From the NCBI GenBank assembly GCA_001830285.1, contig MHYY01000011.1:1-63862 (forward strand): 63,862 nt of DNA, written 5' to 3'. Each line of letters starts with the position of its first letter. The first letter of the stretch is position 1. Both the position numbers and the translations under genes were made by a program. This stretch comes from Planctomycetes bacterium RIFCSPLOWO2_12_38_17 (lineage in GTDB: Bacteria > Planctomycetota > Brocadiia > Brocadiales > Brocadiaceae). Of the stretch, positions 47,852 through 58,522 are shown one piece after another. The notes under the pieces were generated by a model that worked only from the letters and a program-made list of their open reading frames with translations, had not been told where the DNA came from and did no database searches.

Positions 47852-48331
47852 TTATCGGTTCACGTCTTTCAGAATTTCATTTAGTTTACTTATTATTTTA
47901 ATCCTGTGTGTACCTGGCCAGTATATGCGTGAACATCGCCTGCAATTGTAGAATTTATCATGATTCATGTACACATATTGAGGCAATATATTTTTTATTC
48001 TTTCTTTCTCAATAGTATCAATTTGTTCGTTACATAATATACATCTAGTAAAAATCTTAGATTTGTAGTCAATATTATACCTGATAATGACCTGCCTTAA
48101 CTGCTCTTTATAATCACTGCTTTCGATGAAAAACGAATTCTTAGCCGACTTGCGTTCAACTAAATTTCTATCCATTGTTAATATAACACGGCTTTCCTTA
48201 AGCGCCCTGGCTATAAGGTCATCGTCAGAAATAACTGATTCGTATACTACATCATATCCAAGTATCCGTAACCACCTTGCAAGCCTGCCAAGCATCGCAT
48301 CTGCTATAAACTTTACAGGTTCCAATATCAT
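47852..48331 (-). CDS. Mut7-C RNase-domain protein with zinc ribbon
   Basis: A 159-residue protein. FIADAMLGRLARWLRILGYDV and VILTMDRNLV are the PIN-like Mut7-C active-site region. C-terminal CILCNEQ and CRRCSRIYWPGTH form a zinc ribbon. The family is predicted to be ribonucleases. The start lies in a region shared with no other gene; it is transcribed away from the sirtuin's 3' end. Confidence 0.85.
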   Translation of the reverse strand: MILEPVKFIADAMLGRLARWLRILGYDVVYESVISDDDLIARALKESRVILTMDRNLVERKSAKNSFFIESSDYKEQLRQVIIRYNIDYKSKIFTRCILCNEQIDTIEKERIKNILPQYVYMNHDKFYNCRRCSRIYWPGTHRIKIISKLNEILKDVNR

Positions 48332-48415
48332 AATAAAATGATGTTTGACATTTTCTGTTTTTACTTAGCCCATAAAAGTTCTATTAGTATCCTCTGCCAA
48401 CTAGATACTAAATGT

Positions 48416-49156
48416 TTATCTGTCTATAGTTATCGTCCTAATAGTATCAACAATCTTTGGCAATACAACCCCCGCCTTCCCCTCAATATAATAATCTGCA
48501 TTAGGGAACGCCCGCTCTATATTAATTTCAACAATCTGAGCCCCGTTTTGTTGGGCAAGATGAGGTAAAGATGCCGCAGGATAAACAATTGCCGATGTAC
48601 CAATCAGCAACATTATTTTACACGTCATTGACTCATGTTTCGCCTTCATTATCGCTTCAGGAGGTAATTCTTCTCCAAACAAGACAGTATTTGGTTTAAG
48701 AACTCCGCCGCACGAACAATAAGGCGGTATCCCATCCGGTATGTTTGGAGTCTCATATTTTTTGTTACATTTAAGGCAAAATATTTCTCTGATACTACCA
48801 TGAATTTCTATCACATTTTTACTACCGGCTTTTATATGTAAACCATCTATATTCTGTGTTATTACACATCTTAATATCTCCATCTCCTCCAAATCCTTCA
48901 AGGCGTAATGTGCTTTGTTTGGCTTATAATCATCGTAGTTCTTTATGAATAAATCTCGTAACGACCAATACTTTGAAGGGTCTTTCATGAACACATCAAT
49001 AGAAGCGTAGACCATCGGGTCATATTTCCCCCACAATCCACCTTTATCTCTGAACGTAGGTATACCGCTTTCCTCAGAAATACCTGCCCCGGTCAATGCA
49101 ACGCATTGCTTCAGATTTATCATCGTTTCGGCGACTTTTTTATATAAGTTTTCCAT
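48416..49156 (-). CDS. cobB: NAD-dependent deacylase (sirtuin)
   Basis: A 246-residue Sir2-family enzyme removing acyl groups from lysines with NAD. ALTGAGISEESGIPTFRD, TQNIDGLHIKAG, EIHGS with the catalytic His, a zinc site (CLKC ... CSCGG), LFGEELP and GTSAIVYPA are all present. Full length. Confidence 0.94.
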   Translation of the reverse strand: MENLYKKVAETMINLKQCVALTGAGISEESGIPTFRDKGGLWGKYDPMVYASIDVFMKDPSKYWSLRDLFIKNYDDYKPNKAHYALKDLEEMEILRCVITQNIDGLHIKAGSKNVIEIHGSIREIFCLKCNKKYETPNIPDGIPPYCSCGGVLKPNTVLFGEELPPEAIMKAKHESMTCKIMLLIGTSAIVYPAASLPHLAQQNGAQIVEINIERAFPNADYYIEGKAGVVLPKIVDTIRTITIDR

Positions 49157-49257
49157 ATCGAATTGTCTGACAGAAATCTTTAACTCTATTTACCATACAA
49201 GAATAACAAATATTAAAGTTTTTACTATAGTTTAGCAATTTAACTTCTATGCCAAAA

Positions 49258-49286
49258 TTGACAAAAATATTTTATAAGAATATAAG
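49258..49286 (+). promoter_or_regulatory. Upstream sigma-70 promoter of the radical SAM gene
   Basis: TTGACA (49258-49263), 17-base spacer, TATAAG (49281-49286). Confidence 0.6.
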
Positions 49287-49313
49287 AATAATTGTGAAGT
49301 AATTATACATCGC

Positions 49314-49342
49314 TTGACACATAAATATAATGTCAATATAAT
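49314..49342 (+). promoter_or_regulatory. Consensus sigma-70 promoter of the radical SAM gene
   Basis: TTGACA (49314-49319), 17-base spacer, TATAAT (49337-49342), both perfect. A start near 49349 lies about 70 bases before ATG 49421. Confidence 0.8.
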
Positions 49343-49420
49343 TCAATTATCAAGAAATTATTATAGTTTGAGTATGTTAATACATTTAAAAAACTTTTGT
49401 TTCAGTATTTAATCAAACAT

Positions 49421-50587
49421 ATGGATTCTAAACATAGGGCATTTATGATTAGCAGAAGGGCACTAATAAAGGCTGGAGTTTTCGGGGCATGCAGTCTATG
49501 CCTCGGAAATAAACTGAGCACTTTTGCAGAAGACATATATACTCCTGAGTCACTTAAAGGTATAAACCAGGGATTTCCTGTTAAAGAAGCAATGTACTAC
49601 AAAAAGCTAGAAGACCTGAGAATAGAATGCGAACTATGCCCTAGAAAATGCACTGTTGCCGATATGGAACGAGGTTATTGCGGTGTGCGGGAGAATCGCG
49701 GCGGTATATATTATACACTTGTACATTCGCGTGTGTGCGCCCTCAATATAGACCCAATTGAAAAAAAACCGCTATTTCATTATCTGCCCGGTACAAAGGC
49801 TTATTCACTTGCCACCGCTGGTTGCAATATAGAATGTAAATTTTGTCAGAACTGGCAAATCTCCCAGTATCGTCCTGAACAAATTGACAGTATCAAACTT
49901 ACTCCCGATGATATAGTAAAAGATGCCCAAACAAGCGGCAGTAAAACTATTGCTTATACATATTCAGAACCTGTTGTTTTTTATGAATACATGTACGACA
50001 CCTCACAACTCGCCAGAAAACTGGGGCTTAAAAGTGTTATGATATCAAACGGCTATATTCAGGAAAAACCTCTAGTAGAGTTATGCAAATATCTGGATGC
50101 AGTAAAAATTGATTTAAAAGGATTCACAGAAAAGTTTTATAGCGAGACATGTTCAGGCGAATTAAAACCTGTTCTGGATACGCTAGTAGCGCTAAAAAAG
50201 ATTGGCATCTGGTTTGAAATTGTGGTGCTTATAGTGCCTACACTGAACGATAGCGAGAAGGAAATCAAAGAGATGTGTGCATGGATAAAGAATAATCTTG
50301 GTACAGATGTCCCTATTCATTTCACCCGTTTCCATCCAACATATAAGATAAAGAATCTCCCGCCAACGCCCCTAAATACTATTGAAAATGCAAGACAGAT
50401 TGCAATTGATACTGGACTTCGATTTCCTTACATTGGAAATGTGCCAAATCACGAGGGTGAAAATACTTATTGTCCGCACTGTAAGCAGGTAATAATCCGA
50501 AGAGTCGGATTCTCAATATTAGAAAATCACATTAAAGACGGTAAATGTAAGGATTGCAGTCAGCCAATCCCTGGGGTATGGTCATAA
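49421..50587 (+). CDS. amrS: AmrS-like radical SAM protein with Tat-like signal
   Basis: About 388 residues. The N terminus has a twin-arginine leader (ISRRALIKAGVFGACSLCLG, then LSTFAED). CELCPRKCTVADMERGYCGVREN follows, then the radical SAM motif CNIECKFCQNW, SNGYIQEKPL and a C-terminal zinc-ribbon-like CPHC ... CKDC. The body matches the AmmeMemoRadiSam-type AmrS/PflA-like family of unknown role. ATG 49421 or 49445 are likelier starts than the TTG at 49397. The export signal is unusual for an oxygen-sensitive radical enzyme. Confidence 0.85.
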   Translation: MDSKHRAFMISRRALIKAGVFGACSLCLGNKLSTFAEDIYTPESLKGINQGFPVKEAMYYKKLEDLRIECELCPRKCTVADMERGYCGVRENRGGIYYTLVHSRVCALNIDPIEKKPLFHYLPGTKAYSLATAGCNIECKFCQNWQISQYRPEQIDSIKLTPDDIVKDAQTSGSKTIAYTYSEPVVFYEYMYDTSQLARKLGLKSVMISNGYIQEKPLVELCKYLDAVKIDLKGFTEKFYSETCSGELKPVLDTLVALKKIGIWFEIVVLIVPTLNDSEKEIKEMCAWIKNNLGTDVPIHFTRFHPTYKIKNLPPTPLNTIENARQIAIDTGLRFPYIGNVPNHEGENTYCPHCKQVIIRRVGFSILENHIKDGKCKDCSQPIPGVWS

Positions 50588-50870
50588 TAGTTATGATCTA
50601 AAAATTGCGGTCTAACGCGGATGAACACTGATTTATGCTGATTTTTCAATAAAATATACAAGCATTGTCACATAATGGGTTAGTTAACACAAAGAATTAA
50701 GTTGTTACTTGTACTTATCTGTGTCAATCTGTGTCCAATTGCAGAATTTAGTTATGAATCAAGATACAATATCACTCCAAAATAAATTCAGAACCCATTG
50801 AATAGACAGGAAATTCTTTTGTATTGAATGTGCCTAGTTAAATATGCACAATTATCTAATATATTGACAT
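50588..50870. other. Intergenic region with degenerate repeats
   Basis: Holds words of the GCGGATGAACACTGATTT and ATCTGTGTCAATCTGTGTCC type (about 50612-50650 and 50718-50740), which resemble low-complexity dispersed repeats. No gene seen. Confidence 0.4.
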
Positions 50871-51329
50871 ATGATTCATGCCGTTGACCATATCAATCTT
50901 GTAGTTTCTGACCTTGAACGCTCGGTACAATTTTACACAAAGTTGCTAGGGTTCAGAGAAACCAAGAGGGCACACCTTGAGGGTAAATGGATAGAGACGA
51001 TTGTTGGTCTTAAAGGTATCAGCGCAGACGTTGTTTACATAATGGCGCCTGCAGGTGAACCGCGGCTAGAGTTGCTTTGCTATAAATCGCCAAAAGGCGA
51101 GGCAATTCCTGTAAATTCCCTTGCAAATACAATTGGGCTGAGACATATTGCCATGCGGGTTGATGGTATCCATAACATGGAGAAACACTTGAAGGAGGCC
51201 GGGGTAAAGGTAATCAGCGAACCTGTTGTTGTGCCTGCAAGCACAATAACGCACGAGGCGGGACAAAAAACACTCTTTTATATTCTCGACCCAGACGGGA
51301 TATTGCTGGAATTGGCTGAATACAAGTAA
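50871..51329 (+). CDS. VOC (glyoxalase/dioxygenase superfamily) protein
   Basis: A 152-residue protein with two beta-alpha-beta-beta-beta units: VDHINLVVSDLERSVQFYTKLLGF, then RLELLCY, LRHIAMRVDGIHNMEKHL and FYILDPDGILLELAEY. His7 and the Glu residues are placed as VOC metal ligands. It could be a glyoxalase, epimerase or resistance enzyme; the context gives no hint. Confidence 0.8.
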   Translation: MIHAVDHINLVVSDLERSVQFYTKLLGFRETKRAHLEGKWIETIVGLKGISADVVYIMAPAGEPRLELLCYKSPKGEAIPVNSLANTIGLRHIAMRVDGIHNMEKHLKEAGVKVISEPVVVPASTITHEAGQKTLFYILDPDGILLELAEYK

Positions 51330-51486
51330 AAAAACACACCTTACCAAACACCGTTCACATATTCAGGGCTTCTTATTTAGTGGAAATACATTGTAACCAC
51401 AGCATGCAAACAGGAAACATGGGCTTATCTGACATTTACGTCACAGGGGTCACATCTTCGTAGCTAACGACCAAGCTCACCTGCCG

Positions 51487-51909
51487 CTATGGAGCGCATC
51501 TTTGGGCAATCTTTTTTATTAGATTCAATTTACGATTTAATTTCCCCAACTTGATTTCATGCTCCCATATTCTGATTACGACCCAGCTTTTATCTTTTAA
51601 ACCTTTTGTTGTTTTTTTGTCCCTACTTTTATTATTCGCGATTTTGGTGCGCCAATAATCTTTATTTGAAGCAGGCATACGGCAATGACTGGGACAGCCG
51701 TGCCAAAAGCAGCCGTCAATGAAAACCGCTATCTTTAAGCGTGGAAAAACAAAATCAGGATTGCCAGTTACTGGATAATTGCGGTGCCAGCCGGTAATGC
51801 TTTTTTCCTTAAGGATGGAAAGAAAACGAAGATCTGTGGATTTATTGTTTGCAGACTTCACACTCGCCATTATTCTTGAGCGTTCCGTTTTTGAAAATGT
51901 ATCCACCAT
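51487..51909 (-). CDS. vsr: Very short patch repair endonuclease Vsr
   Basis: A 140-residue Vsr nuclease. RSRIMASVKSANNKSTDLRF and the core GNPDFVFPRLKIAVFIDGCFWHGC plus SHC carry the catalytic Asp and zinc residues. Vsr nicks at T:G mismatches left by deamination of 5-methylcytosine, so it protects the methylase site. It is the last gene of a three-gene minus-strand operon, starting one base after the restriction gene stop. Confidence 0.93.
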   Translation of the reverse strand: MVDTFSKTERSRIMASVKSANNKSTDLRFLSILKEKSITGWHRNYPVTGNPDFVFPRLKIAVFIDGCFWHGCPSHCRMPASNKDYWRTKIANNKSRDKKTTKGLKDKSWVVIRIWEHEIKLGKLNRKLNLIKKIAQRCAP

Positions 51910-51910
51910 A

Positions 51911-52648
51911 TCACTTGATAATTTCTATCCAAGACTCATCGAATTTGATTGCCTTGAGGATTTCGTTTCGGTTGACTATTGGAGGTTGCTTAATTCTTAT
52001 CGCGAGCCTGTCGTCAGGAACGTCCTCAACGATGGTAAACTGAGAACCATGAGGCTGCCAAGTGAAGATGTGTTGGTTGCTGTCCTTATTAAAGCCCTCT
52101 AAGTTGTTCCTCTCGTTCCATTGCCACCAATAATTTTCGCTTCTATGAAGAATTGTCTCAAATTCAAACACAGCGGCTTCAAGCAAGTCATCGGATTTAA
52201 TGAGCACAACTGTCCTGACATGCTTGTAGAGTTTGCGGATTCCCGCCACACGCTCATTCCATATAGAAAGAATCTTACCACCAAGTTCTTCTGGGTCAGC
52301 ATCGCTGATTTCGCGGTCGCCAAAAGAATAAATTGGAGAATTTCTCCCTGAAATCAACCGGACTTTAGAAACCGTTGACGGTTTTTTATTCTTAACTGTT
52401 TTTGCTCCCCATGCTGTTTGTTGGAGAACGACATCGTCTAAGCCGACATTTGAAGGCTTCCATTGTGCGCTGACAAGACGCGCGAATATTTCTTCCCAAT
52501 CCTCGCCTTCAAGCCTTGGCGTTCCACGAGACGCAAGGAAGCAAACAAGCTCTCTACCCAAATTGAACGGAAAGTCTTTTGGAAATTTATTTAGAGGATA
52601 AGGCGGCTTGTACTTCTCTACTGTTCTTAATTTTGGATTTTCTGCCAT
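51911..52648 (-). CDS. Putative type II restriction endonuclease
   Basis: About 245 residues, not matched to a named enzyme. The segment VGLDDVVLQQTAWGAKTVK looks like a PD-(D/E)xK-type core, followed by VRLISGRNSPIYSFGD, a phrase I associate with restriction enzymes coupled to m5C methylases. Placement between a cytosine methylase and vsr strongly suggests the nuclease of the system. ATG 52648 (AAGG upstream) is chosen over a TTG at 52666. It overlaps the methylase gene by 62 bases. Recognition site unknown. Confidence 0.75.
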   Translation of the reverse strand: MAENPKLRTVEKYKPPYPLNKFPKDFPFNLGRELVCFLASRGTPRLEGEDWEEIFARLVSAQWKPSNVGLDDVVLQQTAWGAKTVKNKKPSTVSKVRLISGRNSPIYSFGDREISDADPEELGGKILSIWNERVAGIRKLYKHVRTVVLIKSDDLLEAAVFEFETILHRSENYWWQWNERNNLEGFNKDSNQHIFTWQPHGSQFTIVEDVPDDRLAIRIKQPPIVNRNEILKAIKFDESWIEIIK

Positions 52649-53678
52649 ATCTTGCCTTTTTTTCAAAAATCCTCATTTGACCATCAATAATATAATGCTG
52701 AAGGTCATAATTGCTGTAATCAATGTGTCCGTTATTCCAGCCCTGAGATACAAATAAATTTTTTAAAACTGCTTTAGCTATAGGCACGGGCAGGCTGTTT
52801 CCCGCCTGTTTTCGAATCTGGCTGTAATTGCACACAATTTTAAAACTGTCTGGAAATCCTTGTAACCGTAACATTTCACGAGGAGTGAGTCGCCTTTCGC
52901 CGTTAACCAGCAAATAATTGTATGAAGCTCCAGCACGTAAAGCACAGGAATAGGGATATGCGCTGATGTGTCCTGCTTTATTTTCATGCCATATTGTAAG
53001 CTCATTGGTAGGTTTATGCTTTTTTAGACGGTTTGCCCTGATATACTCAGAAGCATAGTGTTGTTCAGGCACATTACTCTCCAAAATTTCCTTTAGGGGA
53101 GTCATTGCTGCGCCGCCTTTCGGCCAATTGAATGAGCAAGGTTTCTTAAAGCCGACAATAAAAATGCGTTCTCTTTTTTGAGGAAGGCCGAATTCAAGGG
53201 CATTTAAAACTCGAAAATCAGCAAAATAGCCTAAATCTCGCAAACCTGACATTATACGTTTGAGAGTTTTGCCTTTATTATGACCTGCCAATAATTTCAC
53301 ATTCTCAAGAACAAAAGCTAGTGGTTTTTTTGCTTCAAGTATGCGGGCAATCTCAAAGAAAAGGGTACCGCGAGTGTCGTCGAAACCTTTTCTGTGGCCA
53401 ATTATACTGAATGGCTGGCAAGGAAAACCGGCAAGAAGGATGTCATGATTAGGTATGTTTTCAGCTTTAACAGCCGTAATATCGCCCACTGGCTTTTCGC
53501 CAAAGTTGTTTTCATAAGTTCTTTGACAGTCTTCATCAATATCGCTTGAAAAAACGCATTTAACAGGAATGCCTGACTCATCGGCGGTCTGTTGAGTGGC
53601 AATGCGAAAGCCGCCAATGCCACAGAATAAATCAATGTATCGAATTTCCTTTGGGGTCATTTTCCTATGATTTGTCAT
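52587..53678 (-). CDS. DNA (cytosine-5-)-methyltransferase
   Basis: A 363-residue m5C methylase. Motif I DLFCGIGGFR, motif IV GFPCQPFSIIG with the catalytic Cys, motif VI FVLENVKLL, motif VIII QKRERIFIVGF and motif X-type AGNSLPVPIAKAV are in order. It should protect host DNA from the restriction enzyme encoded downstream. First gene of the operon; ATG 53660 is an alternative start. The extension after motif X overlaps the restriction gene. Confidence 0.95.
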   Translation of the reverse strand: MTNHRKMTPKEIRYIDLFCGIGGFRIATQQTADESGIPVKCVFSSDIDEDCQRTYENNFGEKPVGDITAVKAENIPNHDILLAGFPCQPFSIIGHRKGFDDTRGTLFFEIARILEAKKPLAFVLENVKLLAGHNKGKTLKRIMSGLRDLGYFADFRVLNALEFGLPQKRERIFIVGFKKPCSFNWPKGGAAMTPLKEILESNVPEQHYASEYIRANRLKKHKPTNELTIWHENKAGHISAYPYSCALRAGASYNYLLVNGERRLTPREMLRLQGFPDSFKIVCNYSQIRKQAGNSLPVPIAKAVLKNLFVSQGWNNGHIDYSNYDLQHYIIDGQMRIFEKKARYGRKSKIKNSREVQAALSSK

Positions 53679-54213
53679 GTCAATATCAATACCATTATAG
53701 GGGCAGTTTATTCAAGTATCTTTTTAATGCCCAACTTATAATTAGACTGCCTAATTAATTTATTCTTTTACCCAATATGAGCAAACTAAAACTTCTCATT
53801 TCTGATCATCATTATTTGAAAATTATCTTACAACAATCCGGTAAATATAATCAATAAGATTTCTATAATTCCGTAAATATTTCCATAGAATTTATTTTAT
53901 TATTATAGATTGGATAAAAGTAAATAAATACATACCTTAAATTCACATTAATTATTTAAATACACATTAATCCAGCTTTCATAATACCTATTAATTTTAA
54001 TGTATGCATCCAAATAGTTGATTTCTCTTACCATTTTATATTAAAATAAATACGTCTCTTAAAGAGATATTAAGCATTACTTAACACATTATGTTTATTT
54101 CTATTTTAATCTACGCACGAAATACACGAAAATGACTAAATTTAATTCGTTTCTTTCGCTTGTTTTGTGGGTGATACACTGCTGCCGAATGCAGCCCAAT
54201 TTGTTAATTGCAC
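53679..54213. other. Very AT-rich intergenic region
   Basis: 535 bases between the methylase (-) and mfd (+). No ORF or RNA gene is convincing. A TATAAT-like hexamer (minus strand, near 53694) lacks a matching -35. A short CACGAAATACACGAAAA word near 54115 belongs to the degenerate repeat type. It may mark one boundary of the restriction island. Confidence 0.45.
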
Positions 54214-57200
54214 ATGGAAAACTTAATCAAACTACTTCATAAAAATAAAATTTTTAAAGATATACTCTCTAATCTTCAGTCTGGCAGGGACTGCTCCGTA
54301 AATGGATTGTGGGGGTCGTCTGCGAATTTCTTTACATCGGCTATTTTACTTGAACATCTGAAATCGTCCAGTACAAGAGCCAGATTATTGCTGGTTGCAC
54401 CACACATCGAGGAAGCGAAAGAGGATTTTGAGGATTTAAATACCTTTCTGGAAGGACACGTCAGTTTATTCCCGGCTTTTGAAAACTTAGTTGAACAAGC
54501 CAGCGAAATTGAGTCTGAAATACAATCGCAAAGGCTTCAAATCATAAATCAGATAATACACGACAGTTCACTTAAAAAGCTGGATATTATCGTTGCGCCA
54601 ATCCATGCAGTTTTACAGCCGGTTCCATCCAAAGGATCAATTTCTAAAAATGTTATAAGTATTCGTAAAAATCACGAACATCCCATGGAGGAGCTTGTAG
54701 CATGGTTACACGACCACAATTACCAATCTGTTTATCAGGTAGAAAATTCTGGAGAATATGCTACACGAGGCGGAATTATTGATGTTTATTCTTACGCTTC
54801 TGAATATCCATATCGTATAGAATATTTCGGAGATGAAGTCGAATCCATCCGTAAATTTAACATTGAATCCCAGCTGTCTGAAGACACATTAAACTCGTGC
54901 CAAATATTTTCTATAATTGAATTTAAAGATACATGCCTTAGCCATACCAGCGGCGAAAAGGCATCTTTACTTTCATATCTCAATAAAGAAACAATAATTA
55001 TCCTTAAGGAACCTGCTTCATTGGAAGAGCAGTCTAACAAGTTGCTGAATAGCTTCAACAACAGTGAATTGTTCAGCTTTAGAGATATATCCAGTCAATT
55101 TAAATCATTTGTTAATATAACAATAACAAAACTACCTCTTGCCTCATCAAATGGGCAATATACATTTCATGTAAAGTCTGCTGATAATTTCTCACAAAGC
55201 GTTCAGAACATTGTTACTGAAATCAGTAATATTATAAAAGCAAACAAAAATACTGTCATTCTGTGTAACAATACTGCAGAGGAACACAGATTTAAAGAAA
55301 TAATTAACGAGTCAGATTTAAAGAATAATGATAGTTTAAACTTACAAATAGGGTACATACGTAATGGTTTCCAATTTACTGAAATACAAACCGCTATCCT
55401 TGCTCATCGTGAAATCTTTCATCGTTATAAGCAGCGCCGCGAAATAAAGAAACCAGTCCTTACGCGAGCAATTGATTCATTTCTGGAATTAAAAAAAGGT
55501 GATTATGTAGTCCACTTATCGCATGGGATTGGCCGTTTCCTATGTATGGAGACGATTGAAGAGGAAGGTTATAAAAGGGAATTTCTGATTATCGAATTTA
55601 ACGAGGGCACAAAGATATACGTTCCAGCCGCTAAAATTGAGTTGATACAAAAGTATATTGGCAGTTCAGAACATCATCCGAAGTTAGATAAAATCGGTTC
55701 AAAACACTGGGAGGTCAGGAAAAAGAGGGTTGAGAATGCGGTATCCGATATTGCAAGCGATTTGCTATGTGTACAGGCGTTAAGAAACGCAAAGGAAGGT
55801 ATTGTCTATCCTGAAGACAATGATTGGCAAAAAGAGTTTGAGGCTGAGTTCATATATGAAGAGACCCATGACCAGCTACGAACAATGGAAGATATTAAAC
55901 GTGATATGGAGTCTAAAAGACCCATGGACCGTCTCATTTGCGGTGATGTTGGTTACGGTAAAACTGAACTTGCCATGCGCGCCGCATTTAAAGCCGTTAT
56001 GAATGGTAAACAGGTGGCGATGCTCGTTCCAACCACGATTCTTGCACAGCAGCATTACAAGACATTCTCTGAGCGTATGGCAGATTACCCTGTCAAAATT
56101 GAGGTAAGCAGCCGTTTTAAAACACATAAGGAACAACATGAAGTTATTGAAAAAACATCAGCAGGACTTATAGATATACTAATCGGTACTCACCGTATTT
56201 TGCAGAAGGACGTTTACTTTAAAGACCTTGGACTTGTTGTTATTGATGAGGAACAACGGTTTGGTGTTGCGCATAAAGAACGTCTCAAACAAATGCGCCG
56301 GTTGGTAGACGTGCTTACCCTGACGGCTACGCCCATTCCCAGAACGCTTCATATGTCACTGATGGGAATTAAAGATATTTCATCGCTTAATACCCCGCCG
56401 CTGGGCAGGCAGGCTATAACCACAAGGATTATAAGGTTTGACAAAACGTATATTCAACAGGCAATCAGACTCGAACTAAATCGTGATGGGCAGGTATACT
56501 TTGTTCATAACCGAGTGTATAACATCGAACGGATTGCCAGGAATTTATCGGAAATTGTTCCCGAGGCAAGGATATTAACTGTTCACGGACAGATGGATGA
56601 GAAACTCATGGAGCAAAGGATGAAAGACTTTGTAAATGGCGAAGCTGACATGCTTGTTTCAACTACGATTATTGAGTCAGGACTGGACATCCCCAATGTT
56701 AATACGATATTTATAAATTGCGCTGATACTTTTGGTCTTGCAGATTTACATCAGTTACGAGGCAGGGTAGGGCGGTACAAACATCATGCATTTGCATACA
56801 TTATAATCCCGGATGACCGTCCTATCACTCCAGATGCTGAAAAACGTGTAAAAGCAATCGAAGAATTTGCAGAACTTGGCGCTGGTTTTAAGATTGCCAT
56901 GCGCGACCTGGAAATCAGAGGTGCTGGAAACATACTTGGCACAGAACAGCACGGTCACATTGCTGCTGTAGGGTATGAAATGTATTGCAGGTTACTGGAA
57001 ATAGCAGTACGCAAGGCAAGACATGAATCTGTAGAAGAACCAGTAGACGTCTCAATTGACTTGAAAATCGAGTCTTTTATTCCACGAAGTTATATATCTG
57101 ATGATTCAATAAAGATGGATATATACCGAAGATTGAATCGTTCCGCTTCTTCTGATGAAATAATGGCTATTTCGGAAGAACTGGTTGATCGCTTTGGTGG

Positions 57201-57468
57201 AATTCCTCTTTCTGTAAAAAATCTGCTTTCTGAAAGTAAATTAAGGATTATTGCTCAAAAATCAAAAATTCGTTCCATTATAAGGGTTAATAATATATTG
57301 TATGTACGTGTAGCCGACTTGAAAAAGGCGGAGAATTGTTTGTATAATCTAAAAAAATACATACGCATTATTAATGAAGATACTTTACATCTAAGACTGC
57401 CATACAATAGAATAAAATCAGAGGATTTGCTGGAATATCTGAATAAATCAATTAAAACTAAGGTATAA
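54214..57468 (+). CDS. mfd: Transcription-repair coupling factor Mfd
   Basis: A 1084-residue protein that removes stalled RNA polymerase and recruits UvrA. UvrB-like homology occupies the N terminus ([13 protein letters not shown]). The polymerase-interaction domain begins near 420 ([14 protein letters not shown]). The translocase has Walker [10 protein letters not shown] near 575, DEEQRFGV near 676 and [25 protein letters not shown] and a TRCF C-terminal domain complete it. ATG 54214 is preferred to the TTG two codons before. Confidence 0.97.
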   Translation: MENLIKLLHKNKIFKDILSNLQSGRDCSVNGLWGSSANFFTSAILLEHLKSSSTRARLLLVAPHIEEAKEDFEDLNTFLEGHVSLFPAFENLVEQASEIESEIQSQRLQIINQIIHDSSLKKLDIIVAPIHAVLQPVPSKGSISKNVISIRKNHEHPMEELVAWLHDHNYQSVYQVENSGEYATRGGIIDVYSYASEYPYRIEYFGDEVESIRKFNIESQLSEDTLNSCQIFSIIEFKDTCLSHTSGEKASLLSYLNKETIIILKEPASLEEQSNKLLNSFNNSELFSFRDISSQFKSFVNITITKLPLASSNGQYTFHVKSADNFSQSVQNIVTEISNIIKANKNTVILCNNTAEEHRFKEIINESDLKNNDSLNLQIGYIRNGFQFTEIQTAILAHREIFHRYKQRREIKKPVLTRAIDSFLELKKGDYVVHLSHGIGRFLCMETIEEEGYKREFLIIEFNEGTKIYVPAAKIELIQKYIGSSEHHPKLDKIGSKHWEVRKKRVENAVSDIASDLLCVQALRNAKEGIVYPEDNDWQKEFEAEFIYEETHDQLRTMEDIKRDMESKRPMDRLICGDVGYGKTELAMRAAFKAVMNGKQVAMLVPTTILAQQHYKTFSERMADYPVKIEVSSRFKTHKEQHEVIEKTSAGLIDILIGTHRILQKDVYFKDLGLVVIDEEQRFGVAHKERLKQMRRLVDVLTLTATPIPRTLHMSLMGIKDISSLNTPPLGRQAITTRIIRFDKTYIQQAIRLELNRDGQVYFVHNRVYNIERIARNLSEIVPEARILTVHGQMDEKLMEQRMKDFVNGEADMLVSTTIIESGLDIPNVNTIFINCADTFGLADLHQLRGRVGRYKHHAFAYIIIPDDRPITPDAEKRVKAIEEFAELGAGFKIAMRDLEIRGAGNILGTEQHGHIAAVGYEMYCRLLEIAVRKARHESVEEPVDVSIDLKIESFIPRSYISDDSIKMDIYRRLNRSASSDEIMAISEELVDRFGGIPLSVKNLLSESKLRIIAQKSKIRSIIRVNNILYVRVADLKKAENCLYNLKKYIRIINEDTLHLRLPYNRIKSEDLLEYLNKSIKTKV

Positions 57469-57479
57469 CTCCAATTGCT

Positions 57480-58484
57480 ATGAAAATATCGGTTAAATTC
57501 CCAATATTTCTTTTTTTGTTTGCAATAATCTTAATTCCCGCCGTATCACAAGGAGCGGTGGACGATTTTAACAAGAATAATATTAATTCTATCAAAGCCA
57601 TTGTAGGCGATGAAATTATCACAAGAGAAGATGTCCTGAAACGTGCAGTCGTTGCCATAAGAGAGGCACAAGGTAAGTATAAGGAAGAAGAATTTATTGA
57701 AAAAGTTGAAGAAATATTGGAAAATACCTTGTATGAGTTAATTGACAGGAAGGTCTTGGTAAAAGAGGCGCAACAAATATTTGGCACGAATGAGGCAATG
57801 ATGAAAGAGATCGAAAAAGACTTAGAATCCTTTATGAAAGGCGCTGTTAAAAATGTTGGCTCTTTATCAAAATATTATGAAATTGCCGAATCTCAGGGAA
57901 TTAATCCCGTCGAAAAAAGAAATGAGTTAAAAGAAGATATTATGATAGACAAGATAATTAAGGAGAATGTTTACAATAGGGTTAAAATACAACCTAAATC
58001 ACTCAGGCGATATTATTGCGAAAATATTAGTGAATTCCACCAAGAAAAAGAAGTGCATTTAAGACATATTATGATTAAATTCTCTGCACATGATAATAAT
58101 AAGGAAGAAGCCCTTCCCATAGCCAGACAGGCTATAAAGCGTTTGCAGAAAGGAGAGGATTTTATAGCGCTTGCCAAAAAATACTCGGAAGGTCCTAATG
58201 CAGAGAATGGAGGATTAATGAGTCCGGAAGAAACAAATGAATTAAGGAAAGACCTCAGAGATATTGCCTGTAATCTAAAAGACAATGAGTACAGCAAAAT
58301 ACTGGAATCTCCGGTTGGTTACCATATATTTAGAATGGAACTTAATAGACCTGAAATGACACAACCATTTGAGACAGTGCAGGATGAAATATACAAAAAG
58401 CTTTATAAAGAGGAAATAAGCAGACTAAAAAGGTTATACATTGACAGCCTTAAAGCAGGTCTTTTTATAAAAGTCTATAATTAA
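57480..58484 (+). CDS. SurA-like periplasmic chaperone/isomerase
   Basis: A 334-residue protein with a signal peptide (FPIFLFLFAIILIPAVSQG), a SurA N-terminal domain (about 35-190; SIKAIVGDEIITREDVLKR) and one parvulin domain (about 195-295; LRHIMIKFSA, ALAKKYSEGPNAENGGL, SPVGYHIFRME). Role: folding of outer-membrane proteins. It starts 11 bases after mfd, so the two are probably co-transcribed. Confidence 0.87.
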   Translation: MKISVKFPIFLFLFAIILIPAVSQGAVDDFNKNNINSIKAIVGDEIITREDVLKRAVVAIREAQGKYKEEEFIEKVEEILENTLYELIDRKVLVKEAQQIFGTNEAMMKEIEKDLESFMKGAVKNVGSLSKYYEIAESQGINPVEKRNELKEDIMIDKIIKENVYNRVKIQPKSLRRYYCENISEFHQEKEVHLRHIMIKFSAHDNNKEEALPIARQAIKRLQKGEDFIALAKKYSEGPNAENGGLMSPEETNELRKDLRDIACNLKDNEYSKILESPVGYHIFRMELNRPEMTQPFETVQDEIYKKLYKEEISRLKRLYIDSLKAGLFIKVYN

Positions 58485-58522
58485 ACTTAGCTTCTATTTA
58501 ACAACTTATGTATTTACATATA

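Larger units (their letters stand above)
49157..49420. other. Divergent intergenic region with tandem promoters
   Basis: This AT-rich gap between the sirtuin (-) and the radical SAM gene (+) carries two good sigma-70-type promoters reading right (49258-49286 and 49314-49342). No other feature seen. Confidence 0.5.
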
